This document shows positions 59,887-64,000 of a DNA stretch of 64,000 bases, one piece after another. The position numbers and the translations under genes were made by a program. Source of the stretch: an uncultured Lachnospiraceae bacterium (GTDB lineage Bacteria > Bacillota > Clostridia > Lachnospirales > Lachnospiraceae). The first letter of the stretch is position 1, and each line of letters opens with the position of its first letter. The notes beneath the pieces are model-generated. The model did no database searches. It was not told the DNA's origin and was given only the letters and a program-made list of their open reading frames with translations. The stretch lies in assembly GCA_910579275.1 (NCBI GenBank), contig CAJTTO010000002.1, forward strand, positions 62,001 through 126,000, in the 5' to 3' direction.

Positions 59887-61710
59887 ATGAAAATCAAGGA
59901 AATAATGGATACACTTCAATTAAATAAACTATTTGACAAAGGCGACAGAAAATTCAACCGGCTGATGACGCCATGGGGAGAGCAGATTGCGCAGGAACAG
60001 ACCGAAACTGTGCTGACAGAATATCCTAGACCGCAGATGGCACGGAAAAACCATATCATCTTAAACGGCATATGGAAATATGCGATTACCGGTGATGATG
60101 AACGGCCTGTGCTCTGGGATGGTGATATCCGCGTTCCGTTCTCACCGGAAACATATTTGTCAGGTGTACAACGGCAGCTGAAACCGGACGAATACCTGTG
60201 GTATGAGCGAAAACTTATGATTGACAGGATTCCGATGGAAAAAAGACTTTTGCTGAATTTCGGCGCCTGTGATGAGCGGTGCCGCGTCTATGTCAATGAT
60301 ACACTGGCAGGAACACATTCCGGCGGCTATCAGGCATTTACCATCGACATCACCGACTGCATTCGGCTCGGAAAGAACACGCTGCGGCTCTGCGTGCAGG
60401 ATAAAAGCGATACTTCCTATCATGGGCGGGGAAAGCAGATGCTCAAAAACGGCGGGATGTTCTACACCGCGCAGAGCGGTTTATGGCAGACGGTGTGGTG
60501 CGAGTGGGTGCCGGAGATTTATATTCGGGAGCTGCGCATTACGCCGCAGTATGACAATGATAGCGTATCTATCGAAATAATGTCGAATAAGTATGCGGAC
60601 ACGCAGGAAATGCCGGAAGAAAAAAGCGGAAGCAAGAAAATTTCCTGCAAAATCCTGTTATTTGAGCAGAACAGGGTTGCAGATGAGCAGTGTGTCTGCG
60701 TTCTGCCGGAAGAAAAGACAGTCATCGAAATCAACATTCCCAATAAGAAAAGCTGGACGCCGGAACATCCGTTTCTATATGATATTCGTATTATATACGG
60801 TGAGGATATGGTGGAGAGCTATTTTGGCATGCGTCTTTTTACTGCAGAGCCTGACAGCAGCGGGATTCCGAGACTCTGCCTCAACCACCAGCCCTATTTT
60901 CAGAAAGGCATCCTTGACCAAGGCTATTATCCCGAAAGTCTTTTGACGCCTGTCAGTGACGAGGCGATGATTTTTGATATTAGGACTGCCAAGGAAATGG
61001 GGTTTAACATGATACGAAAACACTGTAAGATAGAGCCGATGCGCTGGTACTATCACTGCGACAGGCTTGGGATGCTTGTCTGGCAGGATATGATCAATGG
61101 CGGGACAACCTACAATCTGGTAAAGACCTGCTATATTCCTACCGTGCTGTTTCCGCTCCGTCACAAGCGGGACAATGATTACAGCTATACTTCAAGGGCA
61201 GACAAAAACGGCAGGGAGGAGTGGAAAAAGGAGTGCATCGAGACGGTCAGCCAGCTTTATAATTGCACTTCAATCTGTACCTGGGTACTGTTCAACGAAG
61301 GATGGGGACAGTTTGACGCGAAAGAAAATACGGATATGGTGCGTGCTGTTGACAGTACGCGCATCATTGACGCGCACAGTGGATGGTTCGATCAGGATGC
61401 AGGCGACCTAAAGAGCGAGCATATCTATTTCTTCGAACTGATTGCAAAGAAGGGCAATAAGCCGTATGTCATATCGGAGTTTGGCGGGATTTCCCTCGCA
61501 GTGCCGCAGCACACTTACTCCGACCGGTATTTCGGATATGGAAGCCAAGGGGACATGGAAGCACTGAAAGCCGCTTACAGCGAGCTTGACAGGAGAGTGC
61601 AGGAGCTGAAAAAGGAGGGACTGTGTGCATCTGTCTATACCCAGCTGACAGATATCGAGGAAGAAATCAACGGCATCATGACATATGACCGGAAAGTGGT
61701 GAAACTTTGA
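59887..61710 (+). CDS. GH2 family glycoside hydrolase (beta-glucuronidase/galactosidase-like)
   Basis: The protein has 607 residues: an N-terminal jelly-roll (LNGIWKYAITGDD, then WYERKLMI and NFGACDERCRVYVNDTLAGT), an immunoglobulin-like middle and a TIM barrel. The acid/base is Glu471 in WVLFNEGWGQ and the nucleophile is Glu531 in YVISEFGG. No signal peptide is seen. GGGGGATTC lies before the ATG. The exact sugar is open; the barrel reads more like the short GH2 group near beta-glucuronidases. The convergent glucuronate isomerase gene next to it fits a beta-glucuronidase. Family firm. Confidence 0.85.
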   Translation: MKIKEIMDTLQLNKLFDKGDRKFNRLMTPWGEQIAQEQTETVLTEYPRPQMARKNHIILNGIWKYAITGDDERPVLWDGDIRVPFSPETYLSGVQRQLKPDEYLWYERKLMIDRIPMEKRLLLNFGACDERCRVYVNDTLAGTHSGGYQAFTIDITDCIRLGKNTLRLCVQDKSDTSYHGRGKQMLKNGGMFYTAQSGLWQTVWCEWVPEIYIRELRITPQYDNDSVSIEIMSNKYADTQEMPEEKSGSKKISCKILLFEQNRVADEQCVCVLPEEKTVIEINIPNKKSWTPEHPFLYDIRIIYGEDMVESYFGMRLFTAEPDSSGIPRLCLNHQPYFQKGILDQGYYPESLLTPVSDEAMIFDIRTAKEMGFNMIRKHCKIEPMRWYYHCDRLGMLVWQDMINGGTTYNLVKTCYIPTVLFPLRHKRDNDYSYTSRADKNGREEWKKECIETVSQLYNCTSICTWVLFNEGWGQFDAKENTDMVRAVDSTRIIDAHSGWFDQDAGDLKSEHIYFFELIAKKGNKPYVISEFGGISLAVPQHTYSDRYFGYGSQGDMEALKAAYSELDRRVQELKKEGLCASVYTQLTDIEEEINGIMTYDRKVVKL

Positions 61711-61770
61711 GACAGATGTACGCGTGCCGGATAGAAAGATAGAACAGACACATAGAAACCAAAAGATAAA

Positions 61771-61800
61771 GAAGGCTGCCGCGAACGGACAGCCTTCTTG
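61771..61800. terminator. Terminator between convergent GH2 and uxaC
   Basis: GAAGGCTG (61771-61778) and CAGCCTTC (61790-61797) pair around 11 nt. Weak T-runs lie on both sides, so it may serve both genes. Confidence 0.7.
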
Positions 61801-61814
61801 TATACAATGCGATA

Positions 61815-63230
61815 TTATACGGTTTCCAAATCAAATCCGAAATAATGCACGGCATTATTATAGGAAATTCCTTTTACAATTTCTTCCAGAATCTCCATAT
61901 CGGCAGGGAATTCGCCATCCTCGACCCAGTTTCCGATAAGGTTGCACATAATCCGTCTGAAATATTCATGTCTGGTGTAGGAGAGGAAGCTTCTTGAGTC
62001 CGTCAGCATCCCGACAAATCCCGAGAGATTTCCGAGGTTTGCAAGGGAGATCATCTGATCCTGCATTCCTGTCTTGTGGTCGTTGAACCACCATGCGCTG
62101 CCCTGCTGGATTTTCGCGCATGCTGTGGAGTCCTGAAAACAGCCAAGGATTGTCCCGATTGCCTGATTGTCGTTCGGATTCAGGCTGTAGATAATCGTCT
62201 TTGGCAATTCGTCCGTCCGGATGAGCGCGTTGAGGAAATCAGCAAGCTCGGCGGACGGTGCGTAATTGTTGATACAGTCATATCCCGTGTCGGGACCTAA
62301 CTGGTCATAGCGCAGGGTGTTGTTGTCGCGCTTGCATCCATAGTGGAGCTGCATCACCCAGTTCAGACGGTGGTACTCCTTGCCGACATACAGCATAAAT
62401 GCAGTCTTGTATTGCAGCTCCTCAAGCCGCGTGACTGCCGCACCGCCTTTTCTCTTTGCAAAGATGGCCTCAATCTCCTCGTCGGAGGCAGGCTGGTACA
62501 TAACGTATTCAAGCGCGTGGTCAGAGACACAGCAGCCCATGGAAGCAAAAAAGTCGAGCCGGTTGTGCAGCGCCGTCTTCAAGTCCGCAAAAGAATGGAT
62601 GGGTGTGCCGCTCACTGCGGAAAGTTTTTCAAGGTATTCAAAATAGTCAGGTTTTTCAATGTTCATTGCCTTGTCCGGTCTCCATGCCGGAAGCACTTTG
62701 ACGTCAAAAGTGTCATCAGCCGCAATCTTTTGGTGGTACTCGAGGGAGTCAACAGGGTCGTCGGTCGTACAGATCAGGGTGACATTGGAGCTTTTGATCA
62801 GACCGCGCACACTCATGCTGTCCTCTTTAAGTTTTTCATTGCAGAGATTCCATACTTCCTCCGCAGTTTTTTTGTTGAGGACGCCCGTGTATCCAAAGTA
62901 GCGCTGTAGTTCCAAATGCGTCCAGTGGTAGAGCGGGTTACCGATTGCCTTGCCGACGCACTCTGCCCACTTGAAGAATTTTTCCTTGTCGGACGCGCTG
63001 CCGGTGATGAACGTCTCGTCCACACCGCAGGAGCGCATAAAACGCCACTTGTAGTGGTCTCCGCCGAGCCATACCTGCGTGATGTTGTCAAACTTGCGAT
63101 CGTTTGCAATCTCGGCAGGATTGATGTGGCAGTGGTAGTCCAGTATGGGTGTCTTTTCCGCATACCTGTGAAAAAGGTCACTTGCTGTCTTGGTCTGGAG
63201 CAAAAAGTCCTGATCCATAAAAGCTTTCAT
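61815..63230 (-). CDS. uxaC: Glucuronate isomerase
   Basis: The protein has 471 residues. LDYHCHINPAEIANDR is the metal site at the start of the amidohydrolase barrel; WLGGDHYKWRFMRSCGV, TTDDPVDSLEYH, LPAWRPDKAMNIEKPDYFEY and MLTDSRSFLSYTRHEYFRRI are all UxaC blocks. It turns D-glucuronate into D-fructuronate (and galacturonate into tagaturonate). AGGAGGAATC precedes the ATG. A LacI-type regulator gene lies 36 bp upstream on the same strand. Later pathway genes (uxuA/uxaB) must be outside the window. Confidence 0.95.
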   Translation of the reverse strand: MKAFMDQDFLLQTKTASDLFHRYAEKTPILDYHCHINPAEIANDRKFDNITQVWLGGDHYKWRFMRSCGVDETFITGSASDKEKFFKWAECVGKAIGNPLYHWTHLELQRYFGYTGVLNKKTAEEVWNLCNEKLKEDSMSVRGLIKSSNVTLICTTDDPVDSLEYHQKIAADDTFDVKVLPAWRPDKAMNIEKPDYFEYLEKLSAVSGTPIHSFADLKTALHNRLDFFASMGCCVSDHALEYVMYQPASDEEIEAIFAKRKGGAAVTRLEELQYKTAFMLYVGKEYHRLNWVMQLHYGCKRDNNTLRYDQLGPDTGYDCINNYAPSAELADFLNALIRTDELPKTIIYSLNPNDNQAIGTILGCFQDSTACAKIQQGSAWWFNDHKTGMQDQMISLANLGNLSGFVGMLTDSRSFLSYTRHEYFRRIMCNLIGNWVEDGEFPADMEILEEIVKGISYNNAVHYFGFDLETV

Positions 63231-63266
63231 GATGATTCCTCCTAATTATTGAAAATGTATAGTTAT

Positions 63267-64000
63267 TTAAAGAGTTGTCCCTCTTTTAATCAGCTCTCCG
63301 GAGAAGATTACTTTCTGGGGCATTTCTTTATTGTTCAGGATTCCGATAAGCGTCTTGACAATGTGGTGGCACAAGGTCTCAAGACGATTGTCGACACTTG
63401 TGAGCTCCGGTTCGCAGCAGGTGCTTAATATAGAGTTGTTGTAGCCGATGATCGACAAATCTTTCGGCACAGACAGCCCTTTTTTGTGTGCGAATTTTAC
63501 GGCGCCGATAGCAAGATTGTCGTCGGCAGCCACGACAGCTTTGTACTTGACGGTACTGTCAAGGTCTGCCAGAAAGTCCGCGATTGCGGGAAGGTTGGCA
63601 TGGCTCCCCGGAAAATACTGTATATACTCCATACGCAGCGGTATGCCCTTCTGTGTCAGTGCACTCTGGTAGCCGGACAGCTTTCGGAGCGCGGAAAAGG
63701 ACTTGGAGTTATACAGGTAGAGGATGTCTTTGATTCCGGTCTCTATAATGTACGTGGTTGCCTGCATTGTTGACTTGAAATCGTCGCAGAGACTGCAATA
63801 TACATTTTCGCAGTCAAAGTCGGCATTCAGCAAAAGTACAGGGACTTCCTTCGCGGCCTCCCGAATATAATCGTTTTCCGCGTCGTTTTCCGCGATAAAG
63901 TTAGAACCCACAAGAATCACACTGTCAACCTTTTTGTTGACAAGGAGATTCAGGTATTTCTGCTTGTCTGCAAGCTTGTAGCCTGTACAGCACAAAATAC
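63267..64000 (-). CDS. LacI/GntR-type sugar-responsive regulator, N-terminal part missing
   Basis: About 243 residues are visible; the 5' end, with the HTH, lies past the right edge. The frame is a periplasmic-binding-protein-like ligand domain: LVNKKVDSVILVGSNF, AVVAADDNLAIGAVKFAHKK then GLSVPKDLSIIGYNNS, typical of LacI family regulators. It is followed by uxaC on the same strand, so it probably responds to a uronate or related sugar. The family is good; the ligand is inferred. Confidence 0.85.
   Translation of the reverse strand, partial: ILCCTGYKLADKQKYLNLLVNKKVDSVILVGSNFIAENDAENDYIREAAKEVPVLLLNADFDCENVYCSLCDDFKSTMQATTYIIETGIKDILYLYNSKSFSALRKLSGYQSALTQKGIPLRMEYIQYFPGSHANLPAIADFLADLDSTVKYKAVVAADDNLAIGAVKFAHKKGLSVPKDLSIIGYNNSILSTCCEPELTSVDNRLETLCHHIVKTLIGILNNKEMPQKVIFSGELIKRGTTL

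Overview
The window reads as chromosomal DNA of a gut-type Lachnospiraceae (Clostridia, low-to-mid GC Firmicutes). The reasons are consistent AGGAGG-type ribosome binding sites, BceAB/BceRS and AgrC-like signalling, an Asn/Asp T-box in front of aspS-gatCAB, Rpn/Uma2 nuclease genes and several small DUFs typical of that family. The genus cannot be fixed from sequence alone. I see no rRNA, tRNA, CRISPR array or intact insertion sequence.

Layout. 1-7.1 kb: the end of an M14 peptidase, a xyloglucan-type pair (GH74 and GH31 alpha-xylosidase) and a vWA lipoprotein. 7.1-13.3 kb: a TetR repressor, paired operator-like repeats, and an operon-like run of SCP2-domain protein, alpha/beta hydrolase, condensation-like acyltransferase, acyl carrier protein and AMP-forming acyl ligase. 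This looks like a small carrier-protein-dependent acyl or amide pathway and is the best candidate here for an undescribed system. 13.3-14.6 kb: a decayed patch with a broken Rpn gene, a probable type I toxin-antitoxin locus and another broken gene. 14.6-19.5 kb: a Bce-type antimicrobial-peptide module (permease, ATPase, kinase, regulator) with a palindromic operator. 19.6-20.9 kb: an intact Rpn nuclease and a hairpin repeat. 20.9-26.4 kb: T-box, aspS, gatC, gatA, gatB. 26.4-36.2 kb: accessory genes of mostly unknown role (DUF4474 and phosphoesterase, Uma2 with HTH, short DprA, GHKL kinase, DUF3788, aminoglycoside nucleotidyltransferase-like, NUDIX). 36.3-41.2 kb: one 1610-residue exonuclease-RecQ-UvrD fusion. 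41.3-47.8 kb: AraC regulator, sugar ABC importer and GH36 alpha-galactosidase. 48-58 kb: two chemoreceptors, an epimerase, an HTH protein fused to a flagellar FlhA C-domain, an AraC regulator and a heterodimeric ABC exporter. 58.3-64 kb: MATE exporter, GH2, UxaC and a LacI regulator.

How the genes fit. The carbohydrate genes suggest a plant-glycan forager. GH74 and GH31 would act on imported xyloglucan fragments, the ABC importer plus GH36 on alpha-galactosides, and GH2 plus UxaC on beta-glucuronides or related sugars. The aspS-gatCAB operon implies that Asn-tRNA is made by transamidation, and an apparent AAC specifier in its T-box fits that. Repeated hairpin elements (two 54-nt-core elements with terminal inverted repeats, three GTAG hairpins and several large palindromes) are scattered between operons.

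All calls rest on reading the sequence and on recalled family motifs; no database search was run.
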